Part shown: piece by piece, positions 22,874-33,087 of the stretch
Layout: each line of letters begins with the position of its first letter
How positions within the stretch are numbered: the first letter of the stretch is position 1
From: Synchiropus splendidus
Lineage: Eukaryota; Chordata; Actinopteri; Syngnathiformes; Callionymidae
Length of the DNA stretch: 64,000 nt
NCBI RefSeq assembly: GCF_027744825.2
Contig: NC_071348.1
Coordinates: 19,191,563 to 19,255,562 of the forward strand
Direction: 5' to 3'
Notes under the pieces: model-generated
Seen by the model: only the letters and a program-made list of their open reading frames with translations
What the model was told of the DNA's origin: nothing
The model's database searches: none
Made by a program: the position numbers and the translations under genes

Positions 22874-23821
22874 AAAACCTTATATACAGTAACATGGCAC
22901 TCCTACACCAGAAATCTGCTGAATGCACATTGGCAGAACTGGATTTATTCACGCCGCCAATTACGCAGCTTTCCAATTTACACTGAAATTGCTCCAGTAG
23001 CCGCTATCAGCGAAGGAGGACCGATTGAGTTTTTTTATAGCAGGAGACGGTGAAAAGTATCTAGACCTAAACGACACCCTTCTACACGTGCGTGCAAGAA
23101 TTACTAACACTGATAGCACACCGCTGGCTAACGACGCAACAGTCGGTCTCATGAATTATCCTCTCAACACCATCTTTGACCAGTGTGATGTGGTCCTGGG
23201 GGATCGGAGGATTTCGCAGTCCAGTTCCACTCACCGTACAGAGCTATGATCAAAACACTTCTCAACTTTTCAGGCGACACTCTTAAAACACAGTTTAGCG
23301 CCGGTCTTTTTTACCAAGACACACCTGTGTTGGTTGACTGTAAACGGTCCCAACGCAGGCCTGAATAAACGGGCAGAGTTCACGAGCAGATCCAGAGAAG
23401 AACATCTTCTCGGTCCTCTCCACGGCGACATATTTTTCTGTGAGACACTGTTATTAAACTCACTAGGGCGAATGATGCCTTCTGCCTGACCGGACCCCGC
23501 GACTCCACCTTTCGTCTGAAAATCCTTGGCGCCTCTCTGTTTGTGAAGAAAGTCTGTCACAACCTCTTCCGCTGACGTCACCGCCCAACCCACCTAGTCA
23601 CATCCATACCTGCCTCCAATCTCCTGAAGGTATAAAGACCCGACCAACCTGCCAGTCCTAGCCTGTTCGTCAACCCTTCATGGTTTGTCTTCAAGCGAGA
23701 TATTCCGCTATTTGCCACTGCCTGGATATTGCATTATCTGAGTTATTTCAGTCGGTCTTTTCTGCCTTAGAACTTCAGCCTGCCTGCACCTCTACTCCAC
23801 AACCTTCACCTCCTTCATTGC

Positions 23822-24194
23822 TGTAAATGTGAATGTTTTGGGTGCTTTGTTAATTGGTTGTGCATTGTTGTTGTTGTATTTTATTTTGAAAGTCTTTACC
23901 GGAAGGTACGTTTTTTATTGATGTTGCTTGAAAAAGACGAAAGAGAGTTTGTTTCCAGTCATCCATTTTTTGTTGAGGTATTTTTACTTTGCTGTTGCTG
24001 TTCACGATCCAAGTCTGCCGTTGATGCAAAGGAGACCAAAGTGGTTCGTTTGTCTATATTTGCGTTATATTTCCGTGACAATTGAAGTTGTTCTTTGACC
24101 TAGCGAATGCTAATGACTGTGTCTGTTCAGTTCTACGGTGGCAATAAACATCAGTGAAGACGCTGACGACTCTCTTCATTCCATCGACGGCATA
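23822..24194 (+). repeat. BEL/Pao 5' LTR
   Basis: Begins TGTAAATGTGAATG and ends CATCGACGGCATA, so the termini are TG...TA. An AATAAA at ~24,144 could serve as polyadenylation signal. No primer-binding site matching a tRNA that I know is evident just downstream; instead a short imperfect repeat (ACTCCGGTGCAGAAG type) occupies ~24,200-24,280. Confidence 0.9.
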
Positions 24195-24673
24195 GTAGAA
24201 CACTCCGGTGCTTAAGTAGACGACTGCGGTGCAGAAGCAAATGACTCCGGTGCAGAAGTACTACACTCGTGCAGAAAAGGAAACACGAGTTGACGACGCT
24301 AGCAAGCAAGCGAAGTGCAACATCGGGACCGAATCCTGAAGCCAAGGTGATCTCTGGGCAAGGCCACACAAGCAAACACATCGAGAGGGTTGTGCTGAAG
24401 GTATCAAAGCAATCCCTGACCACGGAGGTCTGTTTTTCTGTAATACGTGGACGAAGCAGTGTCCAGTCAGTGATCATCCGGCAAAGTAAAGTTGAACTAG
24501 ACAATTAGTATTTAAGTTCTACAGCACTCAGTCTGATTTGATGTTAATTGTTTCATTGTATCTTTTGTTTGTGGTGACTACATTTGGGTGTAACTATAGA
24601 TCTATTTTATGTGTTATTACAGAATAGGGAAAGGAACGTTTAGTTCAAATACCATCCCACTGACAAATTTAAC

Positions 24674-25639
24674 ATGTCACACACTCAGGAAGGTGCGTCT
24701 GCGCTAAGTGAAGAGGTTACCTCACTGTCACATCAAGCTAGATCAGGTGAGGAAGATGTGCAATCCCAGGTGAATGTGAACAACACGCAGTTACCTCCTA
24801 ACATAAGAAGAAGCACACGCACACGGAAACCTACTGAGAAAGGGCAAGCCTTGATGGATGGAAAGCTGAGATATTTATATCAGGACTTTCTGAAGATCTA
24901 CAGTAGATGGAAATATCACCTTAATGGACTGAAAAGAGCTATGAAGAACAAGGATGCGACCGATTTAGTCGATGAAGTTATGACAGTAATCAACAGTATC
25001 CAAGTAGACATAGACAACATTTACCTGGAAATCAGAGCTATCTCAAGTCCTGAACCTGACATTAGGAGGATGAATGACACGTGCCATGCATTCACAAAGA
25101 TTGCTAATATAAAGGTGCAACAACTCTGCAGTGGTGAGAGTGTAGAAGATATCCCTTGGCCTGACTCCAAGTCAGTGTTTGAAAGCTCTGTCTCCAGCGT
25201 CTCAACAAATCAAACAAGCAACTCTAGGGCATCATCTGTATTGTCTAGACACGCTTCTGTTCTGTCATTAAGTGCTAAACAAGCAGCAGCTGAAGTTGCA
25301 GCAACACAAGAGGTGATAAAGATAATGGATGCTCAACATCAGCAAGAAGAAGAAATTAAAAAACTTGAAAAGGAGGATATCATCTTACAGGCTGAGAGAG
25401 AAGCTGAGGAGAAGGAGCTTGAAGCAAAGAATGCTAAAAAGAGAGCTCAGTTCATTGCAGAAAGTGCAGATCGAAAAATGAAGTTGGATGGGAAAAGGAA
25501 AGAGTTAGGATGACTGGAAGAACTCAAAAGACACAATGCAGCACAAGCAAGGCTACAAGTGTATTCAGATTCTTTACGTCCGTCACTTAAACTGGACCCT
25601 TCATGTGAACCCTTCTTTCCCTCACAACAAGATGCACAC
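24674..25639 (+). pseudogene. gag: BEL/Pao gag, N-terminal part
   Basis: Opens at ATG 24,674 (MSHTQEGASALSEEV) and runs 279 codons to a TGA at 25,511-25,513; the same frame then stays open 42 more codons to the ERV insertion at 25,639 and continues in register at 33,088. The body is helical (YLYQDFLKIYSRWKYHLNGL), with a Ser-rich linker and a long charged coiled coil (residues ~210-275, rich in E, K, A). This is the usual start of BEL/Pao Gag ahead of the DUF1759-type region. The TGA lies in a GGATGACTG context, consistent with a CpG-type C-to-T change. Confidence 0.75.
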
Positions 25640-26496
25640 TGTAGGAATCTACACCTTTAATGTATCTTCCGCGTGTTCGTTTACTCGTGAGAATGACTAC
25701 CGAAAACCCACAACTTAAAATCAAAAAGAATTTATTCCCTGACAGAGGAGTCTAATTACCCTAACAGAGCTCTGGGTCCACAACTACGCCTGACTTAGCC
25801 TTAGCTCCAGTGGTGTAGAGTGACAAAGACTATCTCTGGCCCTGACCCTTTTATGACACATTTCAGTTCATCTTGGGGTGTAGTCTCCACTGATTGGTCC
25901 TGGGCTCTTGGGGTCCCCGTTGCCATGGCGCCACATTCCTGATCTGGTTTCGACACCCCTTGGTTTGGAGCGACGTTGATGAATCCTCTTGTTGTTGCCC
26001 ATTTCCTGGCCTTTTTTGGGTGGAAAGCTGTAAACAGATAATCCAGTCCCCTCCTCTGATTGGCTTGCTTCTGCTGGTGGACTGGCTGGTCCCATCTCTG
26101 CCTGGCTCTGCCTGGGTCCATAATTCATCCTCCTGACCCATCGCTGTGCCAGAGGTTCCTTATCTTCCACATTCCGTCACTTGGGGGAAGGTAGATGTTT
26201 GTCCCCACAAACTCAGACTCAGCTCAAGCTGTTTGGACCGGTTCTGGGTTAGATGTCTCCTGGGTTCCTCAATGGTCCTGGTATCCGGTGGTTCCTGCCT
26301 TTCATAACTCACTCTTCCATACACGCATCTCTCCCCACTATCCTTATCATACACACCTCTCATACTGGATCAAACTGAGGTTACCTTACCCATTATCACT
26401 GCGTCTGTTGGATTCAGTCTTTCATTAGACAAAGCATTTATTCAATAGCAGATACTTGATGAATATGATCATAAGTAAAATATCATGATTCCCACA
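25640..26496 (-). repeat. ERV 1 3' LTR
   Basis: 857 bp. It is the same as 32,227-33,083 by eye over its full length, with no difference seen. All short open frames inside are duplicated in the other LTR and look non-coding. Confidence 0.9.
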
Positions 26497-26860
26497 ATCC
26501 CCCTTTTGATCTCTCCTAAAAGAGATCAACAAAACATCCAAAGTATTATGCAATTTTCTCCCCAGAATCTAACAAAGTAAAAATAAAATAAATGCAGATA
26601 TACATGTATATGTAAGCAAATCAAAATCAGATATAAGAGTAAATGTTTCAAAACATTTCAGACCAAGGATACAGCTTGTCTTCCTCCAGATGTGTCTCAT
26701 CGTCTCCTGGAACACATAGCATCACATAGACTCCTTTGCCATCGTCCTCCTTAAATGCCCTGGTTGTCCCCGATTGTTAGCCTGCACAGCCATGACACTA
26801 CTCCCAAGGAGATCACCAGATCCCCAAAAGTCACCGGCCGTCCTTCTTTGTCCATCACCA
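26497..26860 (-). other. ERV 1 3' untranslated region and polypurine tract
   Basis: The minus-strand run AAAAGGGGGAT is at 26,508-26,498, next to the LTR. The rest is AT-rich with no Env-like hydrophobic anchor or fusion peptide, so env is deleted or was never present. Confidence 0.55.
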
Positions 26861-27580
26861 TCATCTTATTGTCCCCCTTTTTATATTTTCCTGCAAAATA
26901 TAAAATGAGCGAAGAAAACAAAAACTAGTGACAATACATTTAGCTTGAACCATAACTTCAAAAGATCCAGTCCAAAGTAGTTCGGACCACTTTCTCTGCA
27001 ACACATGAAGATAAATGGATGAAGCTGGCGGGGGTCCGTCTGGTTCGGCTGCAAAAGTTGCGTCGTCCTGTGCACAAAAACATGAAGAAAGTTGCTCCCA
27101 GTAGGGCTTATAGCCGGCTGGCGGGTCCACTTCCGGCTGGAGCAACACCGAGGCTGGACCAGGCATCAGACGACCAGTCAGAAGTTCAAAAGGTGTGAAC
27201 CCTGTCTGGCGGTTAATAGATTGTCTGATTGCTAAAAGAACTATCGGCAGGGCTTGGAGCCAATTCAGCCCTGTTTGTGCACATGTCTTGGCCAAATGCT
27301 ATTTCAGCATACGATTCCTTTGTTCAACGTGAGCTTGAGATTAGGGATGATATGCAGAACCAAATTTATAAATCAATCCCAGGAACTACACAACTTTTCC
27401 ATTAATTTTGCTGTAAAATGCATGCGATCTGTGATGTGATGTGATGTGATAATTCCTGAAAACCCATGGGTAGAAATATAATGGTTCACCAGCGCTTTGA
27501 TGGCAACAAATCCTCTTTGCACACAGATACACCTCAGGCCATCCTGAGAAAGTATCCACAAACACCAACAGATACCTCAT
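26861..27580 (-). pseudogene. pol: ERV 1 integrase (broken)
   Basis: 27,580-27,386 has RYLLVFVDTFSGWPEVYLCA, the strand around the first catalytic aspartate of a retroviral integrase. A decayed stretch follows with FGSAYHP-SQAHVEQRN in a shifted frame (~27,340-27,310); the family glutamate is retained in VEQRN. 27,295-26,861 is the C-terminal part with LPIVLLAIRQSINRQTGFTP and FELLTGRLMPGP. Stops and a short TGATG stutter (27,431-27,450) break the core. Confidence 0.75.
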
Positions 27581-28313
27581 CGCCTACTCTGAAGTGACCA
27601 TGTCCATGTAGTCCATGACCACCACTTCACCTGGAGTCCTCCCTGACTCCGTCTGCTGCATCATCCTCTTCGTTGGACCAATGCTGAAACTCTGACAAAT
27701 CATCAGGAAGGACCACTCTTCTTGGTCCCTTCACTGGGCTGAACCACAGCCTCCTGATCAGTGTTCCATCACGCCCCAGTGGCACTCCAGTCTTGCTTCT
27801 CACTGTCCAGCGCATTCGCCTGTAGCTGCTGCATAACTTGTAAAGTGATTTCAGGTAACAAGTCCTCAACTTGCTTACCTCGTTGAGGAGAAACCTGACA
27901 GCCTGCAGCCTCCTTGCCGCTGCATCTACCGCCTGGTTACCCCTGGCAACCTACGTGTTCACCTTCATGTGTCCTGGGCATTCAACTACCACCACTGCGC
28001 AGGGTTGACAGCCTTGTGTCCAACCTATGAATGAGATCCCCATATGCAACTGGATCCCCAGTCGCTGTTACAAAACCACTGCGTCTCCAAAATGCCAAAT
28101 CAACAACTCACAACATACACAGAATCCAAATATATCATCACCTTTCTTTTGGTTGAGTACACCGTTTACAACATCATCAGATACTAACATATCTGAGCAA
28201 AATCATCTTGGTAGCCTCCAAACAAATACCAGAACGATTCTGTCACAATGTACAGATCGTCGAGATACTATACCAAGAGAGCACCTGTAGGTAATGAAAC
28301 AGTGGAGAGCATG
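27581..28313 (-). pseudogene. pol: ERV 1 RNase H and integrase linker remnant, internally deleted
   Basis: Minus-strand frames between 27,960 and 27,630 give ARGNQAVDAAARRLQ-like sequence, typical of the C-terminal end of retroviral RNase H, then GVPLGRDGTLIRRLWF and PRRVVLPDDL, typical of the linker before the integrase zinc domain. The region 28,000-28,313 is not recognisable. The RT palm with YxDD and most of RNase H appear to be absent. Confidence 0.55.
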
Positions 28314-28960
28314 TCACACAAATATTGGCTGAAAATCACACGGCTCAATTCCCACCCTTGTGGGACTCATGTGATACATGAACGCAAAGAACTTTCTACA
28401 TTCTGGAGCTAATAAGATACAGAAAAACGCATTTGCCAAATCGCTCACTGTAAACCACTGAAGTTTTGGACTTAACACATTCAAACATCTGTGCGGGTCA
28501 GACACTGGAACGCAGGATGTTAATGTTACCTTGTTAATTTCTCTGAGGTCATGTGCCATACTATAATTAACGCAGTCTGCTTTCTTTACCGGTAAAATAA
28601 GTGTGTTGCACACCGATGAGAAAACCTCCAGCACTCCTGACTCCCATCATCCATCCAGAGTGTTGGCGATCCCCTCAGCCGCCTCCTGTTTACGTGAATA
28701 TTGTGGAACATTAACAAACGCGCCAGGTGTGATTTCAAACGTTACCGGTTCACAATCGACACAGTGGCCCACGTCCGCCGGTCTTTATGACCACAGCGAA
28801 TCAGGCAGGGTGTCCAGCATCTCTGCTGATAATTCATGATCAGAGCACTCTCGTCCGTGAAACCTAGTTAGTGTGGCCAGAACAACTGAATCTCCTGTTT
28901 TATCCTGGATACAAAAAGCGTTTAGCAAAGGTGAAAACGGCACATTTGGTACTTGCCCAC
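28314..28960 (-). pseudogene. pol: ERV 1 reverse transcriptase N-terminal part
   Basis: 28,634-28,314 encodes NTLILPVKKADCVNYSMAHD, LREINKVT and WFTVSDLANAFFCILLAPEC, that is, fingers and motif A (with the aspartate of VSDLANAF) of a retroviral RT. Upstream, 28,800-28,640 carries the preceding RT entry region (VPQYSRKQEAAEGI). Sequence becomes unrecognisable after HMSPTRVGIEPCDFQPIFV, before motif B and the YxDD box. Confidence 0.7.
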
Positions 28961-29079
28961 TCTGTCAGTCTTCCGCTGCCTCACACTGCTTCACCATGGG
29001 TCCCAGCTCTCTGAGCACATGCCCGTGAACTGGTTCAAGAAAGATGTGTGGATTAGATGTTTCGGACATCATATACCAC

Positions 29080-29874
29080 TCACCTTGTGACAATGTCAGT
29101 TTGGTAGCTACAGCTACTCCCTGTTTCCCTACATAAATGCAGGTACTTGAGAGTTGCCATTCTTCCCCCTTTAACTGATTCAAATGCTTCTTGGTAGATC
29201 AAATCTTGATTTTGGCCATAAAACAGAGTGAGGTGGAGGGGGTCAATCGGAGGTCTTAATGAGGCCACTGAATCGTTCCAGGGCTTCCACAGCAGGAAGG
29301 TCGAGTACACACCACCTTCCCCTCCTTGCTCTGGTTTCAAACGAACCCAATAGATGTCAGTGACTTCATCTTCAAGCGACCTCTGCATGTAGTTGCCAGC
29401 ACACCCTGAGTCATTGAGGCTGCAGTTCATGTGAGTGCCATCAGCATCATGTGATTTCCAAAGTGTCTCTTTGGTGGGATTCGAAGGCTTGATGATGGAC
29501 AGTGTGGTTCCAGTGTCCATTAACATGTTGACAGTCTGTCCCTCCACTTTGACAGAGGCTGAACTCTGCTGCTGCGGTAGATAAAGTTGTTGATTCCAGG
29601 GCGCTGGTCCTCGACCACCTCGACCTCTGGGGGCTCCCCCTCCCCTAGGTCCGGGTCTGGCGCCTCTCATTGCCACTCCTCCAAAACTTTGTTGTAACAC
29701 AGGAGGGTGTGGACAGTCTCTCACCCAGTGGGTTGGATCTCCGCAGCGATGACACACTTGAGGTTGTTGCTGGTAGGCGGGTTGAGTGATGCTTCCCCTA
29801 CCGCCTCCAGGGTCACCCCTCCCACGATCCCTGGCTCTGCCTCTCGATTGACCGGTTCCCTGAACCATCCACAT
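29080..29874 (-). pseudogene. gag-pro: ERV 1 nucleocapsid zinc knuckle, protease and an unidentified domain
   Basis: This 264-codon frame begins in an Arg/Gly-rich region, then has one CCHC knuckle (CHRCGDPTHWVRDC), more RGG-type sequence, and an aspartic protease start with VEGQTVNMLMDTGTTLSIIK. Here DTG is the catalytic triad, and the downstream flap is not clear. Residues ~150-240 (DPLHLTLFYGQNQDLIYQEA among them) match no retroviral domain that I know. The frame ends at 29,080 and related sequence continues in another frame toward RT. The knuckle and protease in one frame suggest a Gag-Pro-Pol arrangement with readthrough or fusion. Confidence 0.7.
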
Positions 29875-30885
29875 CTGTTTCTCCCCTTTGACTTTATCCT
29901 TCCCCTCTTTGTTTATGAATCATGGCATTGCAACGGACTGATGCGAGTCACAGCTTCAAAAGCTGGTCCTGCTTGCCCTTGCCATTTTTTCAGATTCAGC
30001 ATGACGATCTGCAAAAAGTTTAAGATGATGAATAATGTGTCTTTTAAAATATTTAGGCTCAGCATCCATCAAATCCAGGTTTATACCCAATTCTGATTTA
30101 ACTTCTTTTCATGATTACAATTCCAAAAACCACCTCTGCTTCATCATTTGTGGACGGATGTGCACCAGTTTTATCAGTCCACAGAGTCAGGCACTTGTCA
30201 TAGTGAGAGCTGGGGTCCGTGGCTGGCGTGTGGCCTGGCAGAGTCGGAACTGTCGGGGCACTCTAGGGAACAAATCTCTGATCACTGTAAAAAATAAGAA
30301 GCAAAACCTCCAGAAGGAGAAGTTAACTCTACAGAATCAAGTCCGGTCATGTGAAGAATTTGGTCAGATTGTTATACTGAACTGCAACATGCACGGGTGA
30401 TTCTCACCACATCGCCAACCGCAAGTAAAATGCTGTCCATATGTGTCCAATGCTCCAATCCACTCTTCACCACCTGCAGTCAAACTTGGCAATTTATTAG
30501 TTACCAGGGTCAGATCTTTCATCTCCCACTCATGATACTGCAATACTCCCTGATTGTGGATCATCATTGGATGGTTGGATAGCTCGCGCTCCTGTCTGTG
30601 ACCTGCTGTGGACTCTGTCATGGGGGGTGGGGGCTGCTTCCTCCCCTAACACTGAAGCCACTACCATCATATCACAAACAGCATTCTGGTCTCCTCATTC
30701 TCTTCTATCAACTCCTTCACTGGGCAACAAATTCATTTCTCCTTCACCAGTTTACGTTTCTCTCTCTTTTTTTTTTTTTTTTTTTAATCTCAAAATAAGT
30801 TCCTGACCTCACTATCACAGACCATCAAACTCAAATTAAAAGACAAATAAAAAACTCTATTTACTGGGCATCAGACCCAGATAAA
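29875..30885 (-). pseudogene. gag: ERV 1 gag remnant
   Basis: At 30,621-30,364 the minus strand reads LPSLTAGGEEWIGALDTYGQ, similar to the start of capsid domains in fish ERV Gag. The remaining region down to 29,875 is a mix of frames with stops and no extended match. A ~24-base T run at 30,763-30,785 lies upstream in the sense direction. Confidence 0.5.
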
Positions 30886-31625
30886 ACTCTATTGTCTTGA
30901 TATCCGATCAAGTATAAAACTCTCTCCTGGTATCCGACCAGGCATAAAACTCTGTCTTGATATCCGATCAAGCATAAACTCTATTCTCCTGGTATCCGAC
31001 CAGGCATAAAACTCTGTCTTGATATCCGATCAAGTATAAAACTCTCTCCTGGTATCCGACCAGGCATAAAACTCTGTCTTGATATCCGATCAAGCATAAA
31101 CTCTATTCTCCTGGTATCCGACCAGGCATAAAACTCTGTCTTGATATCCGATCAAGTATAAACTCTATTCTCCTGGTATCCGACCAGGCATAAAACTCTG
31201 TCTTGATATCCGATCAAGCATAAACTCTATTCTCCTGGTATCCGACCAGGCATAAAACTCTGTCTTGATATCCGATCAAGTATAAAACTCTCTCCTGGTA
31301 TCCGACCAGGCATAAAACTCTGTCTTGATATCCGATCAAGCATAAACTCTATTCTCCTGGTATCCGACCAGGCATAAAACTCTGTCTTGATATCCGATCA
31401 AGTATAAAACTCTCTCCTGGTATCCGACCAGGCATAAAACTCTGTCTTGATATCCGATCAAGTATAAAACTCTCTCCTGGTATCCGACCAGGCATAAAAC
31501 TCTGTCTTGATATCCGATCAAGCATAAACTCTATTCTCCTGGTATCCGACCAGGCATAAAACTCTGTCTTGATATCCGATCAAGTATAAAACTCTCTCCT
31601 GGTATCCGACCAGGCATAAAACTCT
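30886..31625 (-). repeat. Tandem array of 24-25 hairpins in the ERV 1 leader
   Basis: Twelve units of ~60-62 bp, each containing two perfect inverted repeats in fixed order: CTTGAT-ATCCG-ATCAAG and CCTGGT-ATCCG-ACCAGG on the plus strand (loop CGGAT in the element's RNA sense). Each hairpin has a 6-bp stem and 5-nt loop, with 13-16-nt spacers containing AGAGTTTTAT or AGAGTTTAT. The two stems differ at two pairs and both changes are compensated. A degenerate extra hairpin, CTGGGC-ATCAG-ACCCAG, starts the array at ~30,872. The array lies between the primer-binding site and gag, where retroviruses keep packaging and dimerisation signals. Confidence 0.9.
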
Positions 31626-31750
31626 ACGCTGTTTCAGGGGGTCCCAAAAATCCCCTATGTGTACAGCAACATTGCAAAATGAGATCGCGTCCGATCTCAA
31701 GCCAGTCTACGGCGGGACAGAACCGAGTCCAGTTCCAAACTGACTCGCGT

Positions 31751-32005
31751 TCATGCAAAATGAACCAAAACCCGCTCTATGGCTGCTTTGCATTCATATG
31801 CAAAATGAACCAAACCCCGCTTTTTCGCTGATTTGCATTCACAAATAAAAAATGAACCAAACCCCGCTCTCTGGCTGATTTGTGTTCACAAATAAAAAAT
31901 GAACCAAACCCCGCTCTCTGGCTGATTTGCATTCACAAATAAAAAATGAACCAAACCCCGCTCTCTGGCTGATTTGCATTCACAAATAAAAAAGAACCAA
32001 ACCCC
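31751..32005 (-). repeat. Second tandem repeat in ERV 1 leader (~56-bp units)
   Basis: About five units built around AATGAACCAAACCCCGCT and TGGCTGATTTGCATTCAC; the inner copies are nearly identical and the outer ones diverged. It is non-coding and sits between the hairpin array and the primer-binding site. Confidence 0.8.
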
Positions 32006-32205
32006 ACACACTTGTCTTTAACCAAAATGACTATGGACCAAACACTGTCTTCCAACCAGTCTCCAAAATAGTTCTTATCCAATATGCAGAATTCGTGATA
32101 TCTCAAACAGGTTTCTGCTCACCTTTAGTCCGGTGCACCGTGGAGACCAATCGTCCAACAGAAATCAAGTCCGACTCCTCTGTCCTGTTATCCAGCCACC
32201 TCACG

Positions 32206-32223
32206 ATCACGTCGGGGTCACCA
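32206..32223 (-). promoter_or_regulatory. Primer-binding site for tRNA-Trp (ERV 1)
   Basis: The plus strand reads ATCACGTCGGGGTCACCA, which equals the 3' terminal 18 nt of vertebrate tRNA-Trp including CCA, three bases from the LTR end. The minus strand is therefore the 18-nt PBS, as used by avian sarcoma/leukosis viruses. It confirms orientation and shows which LTR is 5'. Confidence 0.9.
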
Positions 32224-32226
32224 AAT

Positions 32227-33083
32227 TGTAGGAATCTACACCTTTAATGTATCTTCCGCGTGTTCGTTTACTCGTGAGAATGACTACCGAAAACCCACAA
32301 CTTAAAATCAAAAAGAATTTATTCCCTGACAGAGGAGTCTAATTACCCTAACAGAGCTCTGGGTCCACAACTACGCCTGACTTAGCCTTAGCTCCAGTGG
32401 TGTAGAGTGACAAAGACTATCTCTGGCCCTGACCCTTTTATGACACATTTCAGTTCATCTTGGGGTGTAGTCTCCACTGATTGGTCCTGGGCTCTTGGGG
32501 TCCCCGTTGCCATGGCGCCACATTCCTGATCTGGTTTCGACACCCCTTGGTTTGGAGCGACGTTGATGAATCCTCTTGTTGTTGCCCATTTCCTGGCCTT
32601 TTTTGGGTGGAAAGCTGTAAACAGATAATCCAGTCCCCTCCTCTGATTGGCTTGCTTCTGCTGGTGGACTGGCTGGTCCCATCTCTGCCTGGCTCTGCCT
32701 GGGTCCATAATTCATCCTCCTGACCCATCGCTGTGCCAGAGGTTCCTTATCTTCCACATTCCGTCACTTGGGGGAAGGTAGATGTTTGTCCCCACAAACT
32801 CAGACTCAGCTCAAGCTGTTTGGACCGGTTCTGGGTTAGATGTCTCCTGGGTTCCTCAATGGTCCTGGTATCCGGTGGTTCCTGCCTTTCATAACTCACT
32901 CTTCCATACACGCATCTCTCCCCACTATCCTTATCATACACACCTCTCATACTGGATCAAACTGAGGTTACCTTACCCATTATCACTGCGTCTGTTGGAT
33001 TCAGTCTTTCATTAGACAAAGCATTTATTCAATAGCAGATACTTGATGAATATGATCATAAGTAAAATATCATGATTCCCACA
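32227..33083 (-). repeat. ERV 1 5' LTR
   Basis: 857 bp, no visible difference from 25,640-26,496. The start on the minus strand is TGTGGGAATCATGATA and the end is TTCCTACA. Confidence 0.9.
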
Positions 33084-33087
33084 ACAC

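Larger units (their letters stand above)
25640..33083 (-). mobile_element. ERV-like element 1, nested in the BEL gag
   Basis: A 7,444-bp element in antisense orientation to its host. It has 857-bp LTRs (TGTGGG...CCTACA on the minus strand), a 4-bp duplication ACAC (25,636-25,639 and 33,084-33,087), an 18-nt primer-binding site, gag and pol remnants, and a polypurine tract AAAAGGGGGAT abutting the 3' LTR (26,497-26,508). No env is recognisable between integrase and that LTR. The long leader contains two tandem arrays. Confidence 0.9.

Noticed and set aside
25801..26428. Several 60-106-codon frames duplicated at 32,388-33,015
   Set aside because: They lie entirely in the ERV 1 LTRs and are identical in both because the LTRs are identical; there is no codon bias or homology.
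30886..31625. CRISPR-like array of regularly spaced palindromic repeats
   Set aside because: The repeats are regular and palindromic, but the spacers are themselves near-identical, the array lies inside a retroviral leader in an animal genome, and there are no cas genes.
31336..31700. Repeat protein with GYQDRVLCLVGYQERVLYL units on the minus strand
   Set aside because: The open frame is a by-product of the hairpin array having a period divisible by three in part; two short frames both end at the same internal motif and there is no start context or extension.
32206..32223. Possible tRNA-Trp gene or fragment
   Set aside because: Only the 3' terminal 18 nt match and they sit three bases from an LTR, so this is a primer-binding site.
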